Assembly (NCBI RefSeq): GCF_009762775.1
Contig: NZ_CP046401.1
Location: 2,046,001 to 2,110,000, forward strand
Direction: 5' to 3'
Length of the DNA stretch: 64,000 nt
Source: Maribellus comscasis
Lineage (GTDB): Bacteria; Bacteroidota; Bacteroidia; Bacteroidales; Prolixibacteraceae
Positions 9,938 through 19,797 of this stretch are shown here, piece by piece. How positions within the stretch are numbered: the stretch's first letter is position 1; each line of letters starts with the position of its first letter. A program made the position numbers and the translations under genes. The notes under the pieces are model-generated. The model saw nothing but the letters and a program-made list of their open reading frames with translations, did no database searches and was not told the DNA's origin.

Positions 9938-11314
9938 ATGAACCAACAAAAATTATATATTACCTTAATATTCAGCCTTCTAACATTATTCAATATAGCT
10001 CAAAAACCTAACTTTGTCATTATTTTTACTGATGATCAGGGATATGGTGATGTTGGATGTTACGGGAATAAAAACATTAGAACTCCCAATATTGATAAAA
10101 TGGCAGCAGAAGGTATGCTTTTTACTGATTTTTATGTTGCAGCTTCTGTTTGTACTCCCTCAAGGGCTGCTTTACTTACCGGCTGTTACCCGCAACGGGT
10201 TGGCCTACCTTCTGTATTGTTTCCTAACAACATGCCGCTGGGACAAAAAAATGGAATGGCTTATGGATTAAATCCGGAAGAAATAACCCTAGCCGAATTA
10301 TTAAAAGCCAAAGATTACCGGACAGCCTGTATCGGGAAATGGCACTTAGGCAATCTGCCGGATTTTATGCCTATGAATCACGGTTTTGATGAATATTTCG
10401 GACTACCATACAGTAATGATATGGGTGATATGATCCCGGATAATTCCAAATATAATTTTAGTCCACTACCGCTAATTGAGGGAACCCAAGTAATTGAATT
10501 AAACCCAGATCAGAATTTACTTGTTAAACGTTATACAGAACAGGCTGTCTCTTTTATTGAGAAAAATCAAGACCATCCTTTCTTTCTCTATTTGGCACAC
10601 AGTATGCCACATCGTCCATGTCATGTCTCCGATAGTCTTTCACAAATGAGATTTTCTACCGATCAACTTTCCAACATCGATGGCGAGGATAAAAAGAGCA
10701 GGGATTTTTTATATCCGGCGGCCATTGAAGAACTGGATTGGAGTGTAGGTGTGGTTTTGGAAAAATTAAAAACACTTGGGCTTGACGAAAACACACTGGT
10801 TATTTTTACGTCGGACAATGGGCCTGCTGTAGGAAGTGCCGGGGCATTAAGAGGGAAAAAAGGAACGATGTACGAAGGGGGTTTACGAGTTCCATGTGTT
10901 ATGTATTGGAAAGGAAAAATAGCCGAAGGAAACACTTGTAACCAATTGGTTGCTAGCATTGATCTTTATCCAACATTCGCAAGTTTGGCAGGAATTGAAT
11001 TGCCTGAAGACAGAATTATTGATGGAGAAGATGTAAGTAGTTTGATATTGGGCAAAAAAATAAAAAACGGACAAAGGCCATTTTTCTATTTTAACCAGAA
11101 TCAAGGCTGCAAGGCTGTAAGGTTTGGGGACTGGAAGTTTTTTCCTGGACACTCACCCCATTTATATAATTTAAAAGAAGACATTGGTGAAACGAATAAT
11201 CGATATCCCGAATTTCCCGAAATCGCTAAACAAATGGCTGAGAAAATCTCAGATTTTGAATCAGACTTGGCTAAAAATAAAAGACTACCAGGCTTGGTCG
11301 ATATTAATAGATAA
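9938..11314 (+). CDS. S1-family formylglycine-dependent sulfatase (second copy)
   Basis: This is a 458-residue secreted sulfatase. The signal peptide covers residues 1-21, metal-binding FTDDQGYGD follows, and the catalytic CTPSR starts at Cys72 with SRAALLTGCYP after it. GKWHLG and SDNGP motifs complete the active site. It is clearly a different sulfatase from the one at 7269: shorter, with a different middle region, so probably a different S1 subfamily acting on another sulfate position. It lies 33 bases after one GH117-like gene and 11 bases before the next, so it is almost certainly co-transcribed with both. The sulfated unit it acts on is not known. Confidence 0.95.
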   Translation: MNQQKLYITLIFSLLTLFNIAQKPNFVIIFTDDQGYGDVGCYGNKNIRTPNIDKMAAEGMLFTDFYVAASVCTPSRAALLTGCYPQRVGLPSVLFPNNMPLGQKNGMAYGLNPEEITLAELLKAKDYRTACIGKWHLGNLPDFMPMNHGFDEYFGLPYSNDMGDMIPDNSKYNFSPLPLIEGTQVIELNPDQNLLVKRYTEQAVSFIEKNQDHPFFLYLAHSMPHRPCHVSDSLSQMRFSTDQLSNIDGEDKKSRDFLYPAAIEELDWSVGVVLEKLKTLGLDENTLVIFTSDNGPAVGSAGALRGKKGTMYEGGLRVPCVMYWKGKIAEGNTCNQLVASIDLYPTFASLAGIELPEDRIIDGEDVSSLILGKKIKNGQRPFFYFNQNQGCKAVRFGDWKFFPGHSPHLYNLKEDIGETNNRYPEFPEIAKQMAEKISDFESDLAKNKRLPGLVDINR

Positions 11315-11325
11315 TTATTGTTACT

Positions 11326-12369
11326 ATGAGAAAACGATTCTTAAAACAACTAATTTTCACTACTTCCGTATTGATATTATTTTCTTGTGGATTGAAAAAA
11401 GAGAAACATACAGCCAAATCCCTGTCTGCTGAAACTTTTTTTGATACTATATGGTTCGAATACGAAAATATAAAAGGGATTGGCTATGAAGAAGGGATTA
11501 CCCGTCGCGATCCAAGTGATATTATTAAGGTGGATAATACCTACTATATATGGTACACAAAGGTATTTGCGGCCACAAAAGGGGAAAAAACACCTCTATA
11601 CAATTCCGGGTATTATGGAACAATCTGGTATGCAACTTCCAAAGACGGAAATTCCTGGACAGAAAAGGGGCTGGTTTTAGGGACAGGTAAGGAAAGGGCT
11701 TTTGATAGCCACGCTGTTTTTACGCCCAATATTCTTTTTTATGAAGATAAATATTATTTGTACTATACAGGAGTTAAACCAACACCTGGAGTGTCAGGAC
11801 TGATTTTCGAAAATAATTCGGATACGGATATTACCGCGATTGGATTAGCTATGGCTAACTCGCCTAACGGACCGTTTTTAAGGATGAGTGACCAGCCTGT
11901 GTTAACCATTAGTAAAGATTCTACTGCTTTTGATAGTTACAGAATTGATGATGCAGCACTGAATATTAGAGATGGAAAAGTTTGGTTGTATTATAAGGGA
12001 AGATCCAGAATCTACGGAAAAAAAGGCCCGGGACATACACAAATGGGAATTGCGGTTGCAAATACCCCCGAAGGACCATATGAAAAACTTAAATCTCCGG
12101 TACTCGACAGAAGTCACGAAGTACTTATATGGAATCGAAATGGAGGAATCGCTTCTCTGGCGTGTTTAAATAAGTCATTACATTTTGCTGCCAACGGAAT
12201 CAATTTTAAAACAATCAAGAATAATCTCCATGCACTCCCTGCAGCTCCCGGGCTATACCGTCCGTCTATTAGCAGTGATTCTGATAGTAAAGAAGTCAAT
12301 TGGGGATTATCCATGGCCCAACACGACGAGGACATATATTTAACAAAATTTAAAATGAATTTTAAATAA
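11326..12369 (+). CDS. GH117-family glycosidase lipoprotein (probable 3,6-anhydro-galactosidase)
   Basis: This is a 347-residue lipoprotein with a lipobox ending at Cys21 (LFSC). It carries the typical GH117 start of the propeller, GYEEGITRRDPSD, with Asp62. Further likely active-site residues are Asp208/209 in RIDDAA and His264-Glu265 in SHEVLIW. Blade motifs YYIWYTK, YYLYYTG and VWLYYKGRS are visible. Characterised GH117 members are exo-enzymes that cut the alpha-1,3 bond of terminal 3,6-anhydro-L-galactose in agar-derived oligosaccharides. It is the last gene of the first locus and starts 11 bases after a sulfatase. The family call is strong; substrate preference within red-algal galactans is an inference. 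Confidence 0.85.
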   Translation: MRKRFLKQLIFTTSVLILFSCGLKKEKHTAKSLSAETFFDTIWFEYENIKGIGYEEGITRRDPSDIIKVDNTYYIWYTKVFAATKGEKTPLYNSGYYGTIWYATSKDGNSWTEKGLVLGTGKERAFDSHAVFTPNILFYEDKYYLYYTGVKPTPGVSGLIFENNSDTDITAIGLAMANSPNGPFLRMSDQPVLTISKDSTAFDSYRIDDAALNIRDGKVWLYYKGRSRIYGKKGPGHTQMGIAVANTPEGPYEKLKSPVLDRSHEVLIWNRNGGIASLACLNKSLHFAANGINFKTIKNNLHALPAAPGLYRPSISSDSDSKEVNWGLSMAQHDEDIYLTKFKMNFK

Positions 12370-12897
12370 AGCCACTTTTCTAAACCTTATTATTCAGAGA
12401 AGATTCGGAGATTGTTTATATAGCAAAATGAGAGTTTCAATAGACGGAAGAAGGGACAAAAAAATGCTGTGGCAATTTTCACCAAAAATAATTTGATATC
12501 TGAAACAGTAACACAAAGAATAAATTTAATTACAGGAACTCTCCCTCTCTTCTCGAGAAAAAAGGACGTTTATCACGTAGTCGTAATAGGGATAAGCTTA
12601 CAATATTAAAACATTACAAACTCATTTACAAAACATTAGAAAGCAAAGTATTAATTGTGGCATTTTAATAGATAAGCGTAAAATAATATTAGAAAAGATG
12701 TAATTGAACAATTGCGCAAACGAATTAATACATTGATGTTCTGGCAATAAGTTATAGTCGATATTACTACAAAGGCTACCGACATTAAGGTTATAAATAT
12801 ATTTGCGTACACTATTGCATCGATAGCAAAGATGGTCTTCCCGAATTCTGAAATTTAACGAAACTCAGGAAAACGTTCTCCCTCTGGGTTCATCATC
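12370..12897 (+). other. Intergenic stretch between the two SusCD loci, no gene recognised
   Basis: This AT-rich stretch separates the end of the first locus from the promoter of the second. It has stops in all frames and only very short open stretches. One 22-codon frame at 12428-12496 looks faintly like an integrase arm domain but is too short to call. I see no tRNA, repeat or insertion-sequence ends, and no strong T-tailed terminator after the GH117 gene. Confidence 0.5.
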
Positions 12898-12928
12898 TTT
12901 GAAAATTCTCCATTTTATTTCATCTTTG
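12898..12928 (+). promoter_or_regulatory. Promoter of the second sigma/FecR locus
   Basis: TTTG at 12898-12901 and CATCTTTG at 12921-12928 are separated by 19 bases. This matches the Bacteroidota housekeeping promoter (TTTG, then TAnnTTTG) with one mismatch in the -7 box. Transcription would start near 12935, about 14 bases before the TTG start codon of the sigma gene. Confidence 0.6.
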
Positions 12929-12948
12929 TTCTTCCTAATTAAAGCCAG

Positions 12949-13575
12949 TTGAAATCCATCAAAGAAAATATCATCTGGGATAGTTTCAGGCAAGGCAATA
13001 AAGATGCTTTAGAAATTATCTATGAAGAAAACTATTCAGCACTTTATTATTATGGACTCAAGTTTATTAAAGACACAGATACTGTAAAAGATAATATACA
13101 GGAACTCTTTCTGGAACTGATTAAATCAGGAGAGCGACTGGCAAAAACAGATAATATTCGCTATTACCTTTTAAGAGCGCTTCGATATAAACTGACAAAA
13201 AAAACTTCAGTAAAACTAACCGGCGAGACAGAAGTTCAAAAAAACATTGAATTTAGTTTGATTGAATCTGTTGAGCATCAATTAATCACAAAAGAAATCG
13301 AAGAAGAAAGTAAAAAAAAGATAATCAATGCAATTGGAAAACTCTCAGAAAAACAACAGGAAATAATTTATCTTCGTTTCTATAATAACCTGTCCTATCA
13401 ACAAATAGCTGAATTTTACGGCACAAAAATGCAAACAGTACGTAATTTAATGAGCCGCGCCCTTCACTCAATGAAAGAAGATTTTCAGAACAATAAGGAT
13501 CAACTGTTCCTTTTTCTTTTTCAACTCCCTCAACTCCAAAAAAATTACGTTCCACCTTCCACACAGGTGTTATAA
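12949..13575 (+). CDS. ECF RNA polymerase sigma-70 factor (second locus)
   Basis: This is a 208-residue ECF sigma factor, with region 2 at about residues 10-85 (IIYEENYSALYYYGLKF, then DNIQELFLELI). Region 4 lies at about 130-180, with a helix-turn-helix near LSYQQIAEFYGTKMQTV. The start is a TTG codon: an in-frame TAA lies three codons upstream and there is no ATG before the conserved N-terminus, so TTG is the only sensible start. A good promoter ends 20 bases before it. The FecR gene follows in the same orientation, then SusC and SusD, so this sigma factor probably controls the second locus. It is only distantly similar to the sigma factor at 98-670, which suggests separate specificities. 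Confidence 0.93.
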   Translation: MKSIKENIIWDSFRQGNKDALEIIYEENYSALYYYGLKFIKDTDTVKDNIQELFLELIKSGERLAKTDNIRYYLLRALRYKLTKKTSVKLTGETEVQKNIEFSLIESVEHQLITKEIEEESKKKIINAIGKLSEKQQEIIYLRFYNNLSYQQIAEFYGTKMQTVRNLMSRALHSMKEDFQNNKDQLFLFLFQLPQLQKNYVPPSTQVL

Positions 13576-13647
13576 AACACATTTTCCAGATAGTATAAAT
13601 ATTGTCTTACCATCATTACCAAGTAAAAACATTTTGTCGCTTCTTTT

Positions 13648-14676
13648 ATGAAAAGGGAAAGTAACTATAATAATTTGGGCTACGAAGATTTTGTAGAGGA
13701 TGAAAAATTCAGAAAATGGGTCTTTGCTCCCGATGAAGAAAGCCAACTTTTTTGGGAAACATTTATAAAAAATAATCCCACCAAAAAAGAAACAATCCAA
13801 ATCGCCCGACAAATCGTCGAAGCTATCCATTTCGAGGAGGAACCGGTTAACCGCGAAGAGTATATTCCATCATTAACTATTCTGAAACATAAGATTGTTA
13901 AACAAGATAAACCGGGAAAAAATATTCGTCTGTTCCCGAACTGGTGGAACAAAACTGCCGTGATATTACTTATCCCTTTTATTACAATAAGCATATATTT
14001 CTATTTTAGCCGCCCCAATACAGCACAGGAAGGACAGAAAACACAATACATCGTTCCTCCCGGGCAGAAAAGTAACATGATATTAGCCGACGGAACCAGA
14101 GTTTGGCTAAATTCCGGCTCAACGCTAACCTGCTTCATGGGAGATGAATTGAATAGAAAGGTTCATCTGGAAGGGGAAGCTTTTTTCGATGTGACAAAAG
14201 ATAAAAAGAACCCATTTTTTGTTGAAACAGAAAAATATACCGTAAAAGTATATGGAACAAGTTTTAATGTAAGGGCATTTAAAGAGCAGGTTACATCTGA
14301 AATTATACTGGAAGAAGGAGCCGTATCTGTTGTTACCGGCAACAACGAAGAAATAAAGCTAAAACCAAATCAGCGGTTTTATATTAATGAGGAAAACAAA
14401 TATCAGGTAAGTGCTATTGATCCTGAGTATTACACCTGCTGGAAAGATAATGTCCTAAGGGTCAACAATGAAGAATTACAGCATTTAATTGTACGGTTAG
14501 AACGATGGTATGGAGTTTCGATTTCTATTCCAAATTTCGAAAAAGTTAAAAATCTGAGATATACATTAACAATAAAAACAGAAAGCTGCAGAGAAATGCT
14601 TGAGTTAATGCGACTTGTTACACCATTTACTTATACTATCAACGGAGAAAATATAACTATAAACTATGATATATAA
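13648..14676 (+). CDS. FecR family anti-sigma factor (second locus)
   Basis: This is a 342-residue membrane anti-sigma factor. The cytoplasmic part covers residues 1-98, one transmembrane helix lies at about 102-120, the periplasmic FecR domain at about 130-235 (ADGTRVWLNSGSTL and GEAFFDVTKD), and a DUF4974-like domain at about 265-340 (LERWYGVSISI). It is expected to hold the sigma factor encoded 72 bases upstream and to respond to the STN domain of the receptor at 14804. Layout and motifs are the same as in the protein at 836, but the sequences are clearly distinct, consistent with two independent signalling lines. Confidence 0.95.
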   Translation: MKRESNYNNLGYEDFVEDEKFRKWVFAPDEESQLFWETFIKNNPTKKETIQIARQIVEAIHFEEEPVNREEYIPSLTILKHKIVKQDKPGKNIRLFPNWWNKTAVILLIPFITISIYFYFSRPNTAQEGQKTQYIVPPGQKSNMILADGTRVWLNSGSTLTCFMGDELNRKVHLEGEAFFDVTKDKKNPFFVETEKYTVKVYGTSFNVRAFKEQVTSEIILEEGAVSVVTGNNEEIKLKPNQRFYINEENKYQVSAIDPEYYTCWKDNVLRVNNEELQHLIVRLERWYGVSISIPNFEKVKNLRYTLTIKTESCREMLELMRLVTPFTYTINGENITINYDI

Positions 14677-14707
14677 ACATTTTACATGAAACAAAATTAA
14701 AAAAACA

Positions 14708-14737
14708 AACAGGAATATGCGCCAACATACTCCTGTT
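14708..14737 (+). promoter_or_regulatory. Hairpin between fecR and susC in the second locus
   Basis: The arms at 14708-14719 and 14726-14737 pair over 12 positions with a single mismatch and a 6-base loop. No T-tract follows. The position matches that of the hairpin at 1877-1901 in the first locus. An attenuating or RNA-processing role between regulator and receptor genes is an inference. Confidence 0.5.
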
Positions 14738-14803
14738 CGAGATTAAACAAAATTTACCAAAGTCGAAGCTGGTAAATTAAGTATTAAACCATAAAACAAA
14801 ATT

Positions 14804-17800
14804 ATGAAAAAAAGTCGAGTTTCAACTTCATGGGAAAGTTGTGTTATCCCCTGGAGTAAAATTTTAAAAATGATGAAAGTAGTATTCTTTATTATGCTTA
14901 TCGCAGCAATCCATGTTTCTGCAAACAGCTACTCTCAAAACAGACGGTTTAACCTGGATATGAAAAATGTTTCAATAAAACAGGTATTGGAAGAAATTGA
15001 ACTCCAAAGTGAGTTCAGGTTTTTATACAGTGATACAAAAATTGATGTCGAACGTAAAGTTGACGCTTATTTTTCAAATAATACCATAGAAGAGGTATTA
15101 CAGAAGGTTTTAGTTTCCTCCGGAATTAGTTATCAGGTTATTGAAAGACAAATATTGTTAACAAATACAAAAGACTCTCTTTTATTTGAGCAACAAGGCG
15201 GTAATAAGGTAAAAGGAAAAATCACTGATCTCAATGGATTGCCGTTACCCGGAGTAACTGTAGTCGTAAAAGGCACTACTAAAGGTACCGTTTCTGACGC
15301 AAACGGCGAATATTCATTATCGGATATCCCCGGAAATGCTGTGCTGCTGTTTTCATTTGTAGGAATGAAGACCCTGGAAATTCCGCAGGAAGGAAAAGCT
15401 ACAATTAATGTAGTAATGGAAGAAGAGGCTATTGGCATTGAGGAGGTTGTGGCCATTGGCTACGGAACCTTAAAAAGAGAGGAATTAACAAATGCGGTGT
15501 CAAGTGTAAACTCGGAAGACTTTGTAAAAGGTTCTGTAAAAGATGCAGCGCAGCTTATAAGAGGGCAAATTGCGGGTGTTAACATTATAAATCCCGACGC
15601 TGATCCAACCGGAACTTCACAAATTGTTTTACGCGGAGTAACAACATTAGCTGCCGGCACCCAGCCATTAATTGTAATCGACGGAGTTCCCGGCTCTCTG
15701 ACCGATGTTGCTCCGGAAGACATTGAAACCATTGATGTACTTAAAGATGGTTCTGCCGCAGCAATTTATGGCACCCGGGGCACCAACGGCGTTGTGCTTA
15801 TAACCACGAAAAAAGTTAAGGGCGAAACTCCTGCAACTATAGAATGGAATAGTTATGTAACAACACAAACTATTACCAAAACAATTGACTTTATGAATGC
15901 AGATCAATACCGAAATCTGGTAGCACAAGAAAAACCGGGAGCAATTGATTATGGTGCCACAACAAAATGGATCGACCAAATTTTCAGAACTCCAATTTCC
16001 CAGAATCATAATTTTAGTATGAAAGGAGGAAACTCCAGCACAAACTACATAATGAACATCAATTACAAACAGCTTCAGGGATTGATGTTGCGCTCCGATA
16101 ATAATGTGTTGACTACCCGAATAGAAGCCAACCATACAATGTTTGACGGGAAGTTAAAACTTAATGGAAATATTATTGGCTACGATCAAAAATATTTCTC
16201 TGGAGGCGATGGTTACAGTTGGAGAGGGGATGTATACAGAAATGCACTGATTTACAATCCGACCGACCCTGTTAAAGACGAAGACGGGAACTGGACAGAA
16301 CATCCTGAAATGAACAACTACGCCAATCCACTGGCCTTAATAAAAGAAACAGAAGGAGAAATTGCAATTACAAATTTTAAACCTTTTGGAACAATAACTT
16401 TTTATCCTCTCGAAGGACTAACGCTCAAGGCACTGGCATCAAGAGACATTTACAACAAAACAGCCGGATATTCTGAATCATTTAACCACTTGAACAGCAT
16501 CCGGGAAAAAAGAACCGGATTCGCATCCAAAGGTACAACAAGAAATGTAGATGACTTGCTGGAACTAACGTCAACATATTCAAAATCATTTAAAAACCAC
16601 AACATTAACGCTTTGGCAGGTTACAGTTTCCAGCAGGACACCTATGAATTTTACTGGATGAACAACTTTGACTTTCCCAGCGATAAATATTCATACAATA
16701 ATATGTCAGACGGCGCTGCTCTCACGGAAGGTAGAGCCGGAATGGATTCCAACAAAACCTCATCGAGACTGGTAAGTTATTTTGGCAGGGTGAATTACAG
16801 TTTTAAAAACAAATATTTGCTTATGGCCAGTTTAAGGTACGAAGGCTCCTCAAAATTTGGGAAAGACCATAAATGGGGGGCATTCCCGGCCGTTTCAGCC
16901 GGTTGGAACCTGATGAAGGAGGATTTTATGAAAAATATCCAAAGTTCAGTGTCTCAATTAAAATTAAGAGTAGGGTTTGGTATTACGGGAACAGCTCCGT
17001 CAGACACATACCAATCGCTAAGCAGATTAACCTACGGAAATAAGTATTTGTTAAACGGTGAATGGATTCCTGTAATATATCCTTCTTCCAATGCCAACCC
17101 CGACTTAAGATGGGAAACAAAAGAGGAAGTTAATATTGGATTGGATTTTGGATTCTTTAACAACCGAATCTCCGGAGCTATAGATGCTTATAAACGCACA
17201 ACAAAAGATTTACTCTGGAACTACAATGTTTCAACGCCTCCGTATCTTTACAGCAGTGTGCTTGCAAATGCAGGTTCAATGGAAAACAAAGGACTTGAAA
17301 TTCAAATCACCGCAATTCCGGTGGAAACAAAGGATTTTAACTGGACAACAAAGGTAAACTATTCCACTAACAGTAATAAACTGCTTTCATTGTCCAACGA
17401 TAAATTCCAACTTCAAAGTGGATATTTTTATACCGGTTCTACCGGAGAACCAATACAGTCGACTACACACAGAGTAGAAGAAGGTGAGGCAATCGGAAAT
17501 TTCTATGGTTTTAAATCAATCGACATTGACGAAGACGGTTACTGGATCATTGAAGGGAAAGACGGAAACCCAAAACCCATTGCGGAACAGCAACCAGATG
17601 ACAAAAAAGTTTTGGGCAATGGTTTACCAAAACACTACCTCAGCTGGGACAATACAATTCGTTACAAACAATTTGATTTAAACGTAACAATGCGCGGTGC
17701 TTTTGCCTATCAAATATTAAATATGACAAAAATGTTTTATGCTGTACCGGTTAGTCTTACCCGTGGAAACGTAGTGGCAAGCACTTATGATAATATTTAT

Positions 17801-18091
17801 GGGAAAAGACCTCTTAATGATTATCAGGAACTTCAGTATGTAAGTTACTTTATTGAGGACGGTGATTACTGGAAAATCGATAATATTACGCTGGGCTACA
17901 CTCTCAATCTAAAAGGGAGTATAGTAAAGAATCTGAGATTGTATTTATCGGGCTCAAATATGTTTACCATTACCGGATATAGCGGAATAGATCCGGAAGT
18001 AAATAGTTTGGGATTATATCCGGGGCTGGATTACAGAGACAGATATCCTTCAACCAGAACATTTACGTTCGGATTTTCAATGAAATTTTAA
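14804..18091 (+). CDS. SusC/RagA-type TonB-dependent receptor with STN domain (second locus)
   Basis: This is a 1095-residue outer-membrane importer. A cleavable signal lies around residues 22-42, an STN domain at about 48-118 (NLDMKNVSIKQVLEEIELQS), and a carboxypeptidase-D-like domain at about 135-210 (VKGKITDLNGLPLPGVTV). The plug begins at EEVVAIGYGTLKRE and contains DVLKDGSAAAIYGTRGTNGV. The barrel ends in an FTFGFSMKF strand with a terminal Phe. It is paired with SusD 12 bases downstream. The plug and barrel diverge strongly from the receptor at 1949, so the two loci should import different glycans. The STN domain ties it to the FecR/sigma pair just upstream. Confidence 0.97.
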   Translation: MKKSRVSTSWESCVIPWSKILKMMKVVFFIMLIAAIHVSANSYSQNRRFNLDMKNVSIKQVLEEIELQSEFRFLYSDTKIDVERKVDAYFSNNTIEEVLQKVLVSSGISYQVIERQILLTNTKDSLLFEQQGGNKVKGKITDLNGLPLPGVTVVVKGTTKGTVSDANGEYSLSDIPGNAVLLFSFVGMKTLEIPQEGKATINVVMEEEAIGIEEVVAIGYGTLKREELTNAVSSVNSEDFVKGSVKDAAQLIRGQIAGVNIINPDADPTGTSQIVLRGVTTLAAGTQPLIVIDGVPGSLTDVAPEDIETIDVLKDGSAAAIYGTRGTNGVVLITTKKVKGETPATIEWNSYVTTQTITKTIDFMNADQYRNLVAQEKPGAIDYGATTKWIDQIFRTPISQNHNFSMKGGNSSTNYIMNINYKQLQGLMLRSDNNVLTTRIEANHTMFDGKLKLNGNIIGYDQKYFSGGDGYSWRGDVYRNALIYNPTDPVKDEDGNWTEHPEMNNYANPLALIKETEGEIAITNFKPFGTITFYPLEGLTLKALASRDIYNKTAGYSESFNHLNSIREKRTGFASKGTTRNVDDLLELTSTYSKSFKNHNINALAGYSFQQDTYEFYWMNNFDFPSDKYSYNNMSDGAALTEGRAGMDSNKTSSRLVSYFGRVNYSFKNKYLLMASLRYEGSSKFGKDHKWGAFPAVSAGWNLMKEDFMKNIQSSVSQLKLRVGFGITGTAPSDTYQSLSRLTYGNKYLLNGEWIPVIYPSSNANPDLRWETKEEVNIGLDFGFFNNRISGAIDAYKRTTKDLLWNYNVSTPPYLYSSVLANAGSMENKGLEIQITAIPVETKDFNWTTKVNYSTNSNKLLSLSNDKFQLQSGYFYTGSTGEPIQSTTHRVEEGEAIGNFYGFKSIDIDEDGYWIIEGKDGNPKPIAEQQPDDKKVLGNGLPKHYLSWDNTIRYKQFDLNVTMRGAFAYQILNMTKMFYAVPVSLTRGNVVASTYDNIYGKRPLNDYQELQYVSYFIEDGDYWKIDNITLGYTLNLKGSIVKNLRLYLSGSNMFTITGYSGIDPEVNSLGLYPGLDYRDRYPSTRTFTFGFSMKF

Positions 18092-18102
18092 AACGAGTAA
18101 AA

Positions 18103-19713
18103 ATGAAAAATTTATTAAAAATAATTATAGCAACGCTTATATTGGTTAGTCATTTTTCATGTAACGATTTAACTGAAACTGTCTATTCCGAATTAACAGA
18201 AGATGGATATAACTATACCTCTGATGAAATTTACAGTGTAATAGGCCCGGTTTACCAAAACTTAAGAGGATTACATTCTCACTCCGGGTTTTCAATAATG
18301 CAGGAATCAACAACCGATATACTGGTTATGCCGGCAAACGCCTCAGGATGGGACGACGGAGGGATATACAAAAAGATGCATCTTCATACCTGGAACTCAG
18401 AAGCTCCTCAGGTAAAAAATCTCTGGGCAAAATTATATCCCGGAGTCTTACATGCCAATAGAATAATCGAGCAGTTGGAAGGTGATGTAGTTCCTGTACC
18501 GTCTGATTTAAGTAAAGAATCTTTAATTGCAGAAATGAAGGTTGCGAGAGCATTTTATTACTGGTTGTTAATTGACAATTTTGGAGATGTTCCTTTTGTA
18601 ACAACAACATCGCAGGAATTGCCTTCTTCAACAACCCGCGAAGATATATTTCAATCGATAGTCAGTGATATTACAACTTCTTTATCTCAACTAAGCGACG
18701 AGAACAGTACTTTAATGTATGGACGTTTTAACAAGTGGTCAGCAAAAACTCTGCTGGCAAACCTGTACTTAAATGCCGAAGTATACACAGGCACGGCTGA
18801 ATGGGATAAATGTATTTCAGAATGCAACGATATTATTAGTTCTGATAAATACGCACTGGAACAAAATTATGCTGATTGTTTTACTGCAAATAATGAAAAT
18901 TCAACGGAAACAATTTTCGCTATCCCTTATGACGAAATAAACGGCAGTGGTTTATACAGCAATTATACTTTCCACGCTTCATCCAGATATAAATACAATC
19001 TTGGCACTACGCCGTGGGGCGCCGGATGCGCAAAAGCTGTTTCCCAGTTTATAGACACTTATGATCCGGATGATTCGCGCCTCGACGACACATGGGAACA
19101 TGGGCTGCAATTTGCGGCAGACGGAGTCACTCCGCTTTTATGTACTTACGACAGGGCCGGAGAACAACTAAATTATTCAAAAGACCTGCCTGACGGAATG
19201 TATACGACTGAAGACGAGGGATACAGAATAAAAAAGTTCCTGCCTGAAATGGGTGCCCAATACAATATGAATAATGACGTGCCATTTTTTCGCTACGCCC
19301 AGGTGTTAATGATGAAAGCGGAATGTCTGTTACGAAAAGGTCAGGAAGATGAAGCTGCAACAATAGTAAGCCAGGTAAGAGAAAGGGCTTTTAAAGATGC
19401 TCCGGCAAAAGCTACTGTTACCGGAACTCAATTGTCCGCAAACAGCAACTACGATTTTGGCTATGTTGAAAATTATGAAATTGTTGACAACGGGGACAGC
19501 TCTCCTGTAGAATATGGCGGATTCTATGACGAACTGGGATACGAATTTGCTTGTGAATGGGTAAGAAGAAGAGATATGATCCGATTTGGCACCTATTCCA
19601 CAAAAAGCTGGCTCTCTCACAAACCGCAGGGTGAAAAAGCGGAGGTATTTCCTATTCCGCAAACAGTAATAGATGCAAATCCTAATCTTGCTCAAAACCC
19701 TGACTACGAATAA
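18103..19713 (+). CDS. SusD/RagB-family glycan-binding lipoprotein (second locus)
   Basis: This is a 536-residue surface lipoprotein with its lipobox at SHFSC (Cys near residue 20). N-terminal helical TPR-like segments such as LIAEMKVARAFYYWLLIDNF and the C-terminal SusD region with YEFACEWVRRRDMIRFGTY are typical of the family. Its length is normal. It works with the SusC protein encoded immediately upstream. A strong hairpin follows the stop codon at 19721-19754. Confidence 0.97.
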   Translation: MKNLLKIIIATLILVSHFSCNDLTETVYSELTEDGYNYTSDEIYSVIGPVYQNLRGLHSHSGFSIMQESTTDILVMPANASGWDDGGIYKKMHLHTWNSEAPQVKNLWAKLYPGVLHANRIIEQLEGDVVPVPSDLSKESLIAEMKVARAFYYWLLIDNFGDVPFVTTTSQELPSSTTREDIFQSIVSDITTSLSQLSDENSTLMYGRFNKWSAKTLLANLYLNAEVYTGTAEWDKCISECNDIISSDKYALEQNYADCFTANNENSTETIFAIPYDEINGSGLYSNYTFHASSRYKYNLGTTPWGAGCAKAVSQFIDTYDPDDSRLDDTWEHGLQFAADGVTPLLCTYDRAGEQLNYSKDLPDGMYTTEDEGYRIKKFLPEMGAQYNMNNDVPFFRYAQVLMMKAECLLRKGQEDEAATIVSQVRERAFKDAPAKATVTGTQLSANSNYDFGYVENYEIVDNGDSSPVEYGGFYDELGYEFACEWVRRRDMIRFGTYSTKSWLSHKPQGEKAEVFPIPQTVIDANPNLAQNPDYE

Positions 19714-19720
19714 ATAATTA

Positions 19721-19754
19721 GCGATCAGTTGTCTATTTTAAGATAACTGATCGC
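19721..19754 (+). terminator. Hairpin after susD of the second locus
   Basis: A long stem pairs GCGATCAGTT at 19721-19730 with its complement at 19745-19754, with further inner pairs. Only a weak T-run follows. It lies between SusD and the enzyme genes, the same place as the terminator at 7211 in the first locus, and may trim or partly terminate the transcript. Confidence 0.55.
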
Positions 19755-19797
19755 TCTTGGTACTCATCATAACCATAAATCGATAAATTCAAAAAAA

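Noticed and set aside
12428..12496. Short frame resembling an integrase arm-binding segment
   Set aside because: It has only 22 codons, with no continuing homology in any frame; chance is the simpler explanation.
15668..16135. 155-codon minus-strand open frame inside susC
   Set aside because: It is antisense to a well-conserved receptor plug region; the protein has no recognisable features.
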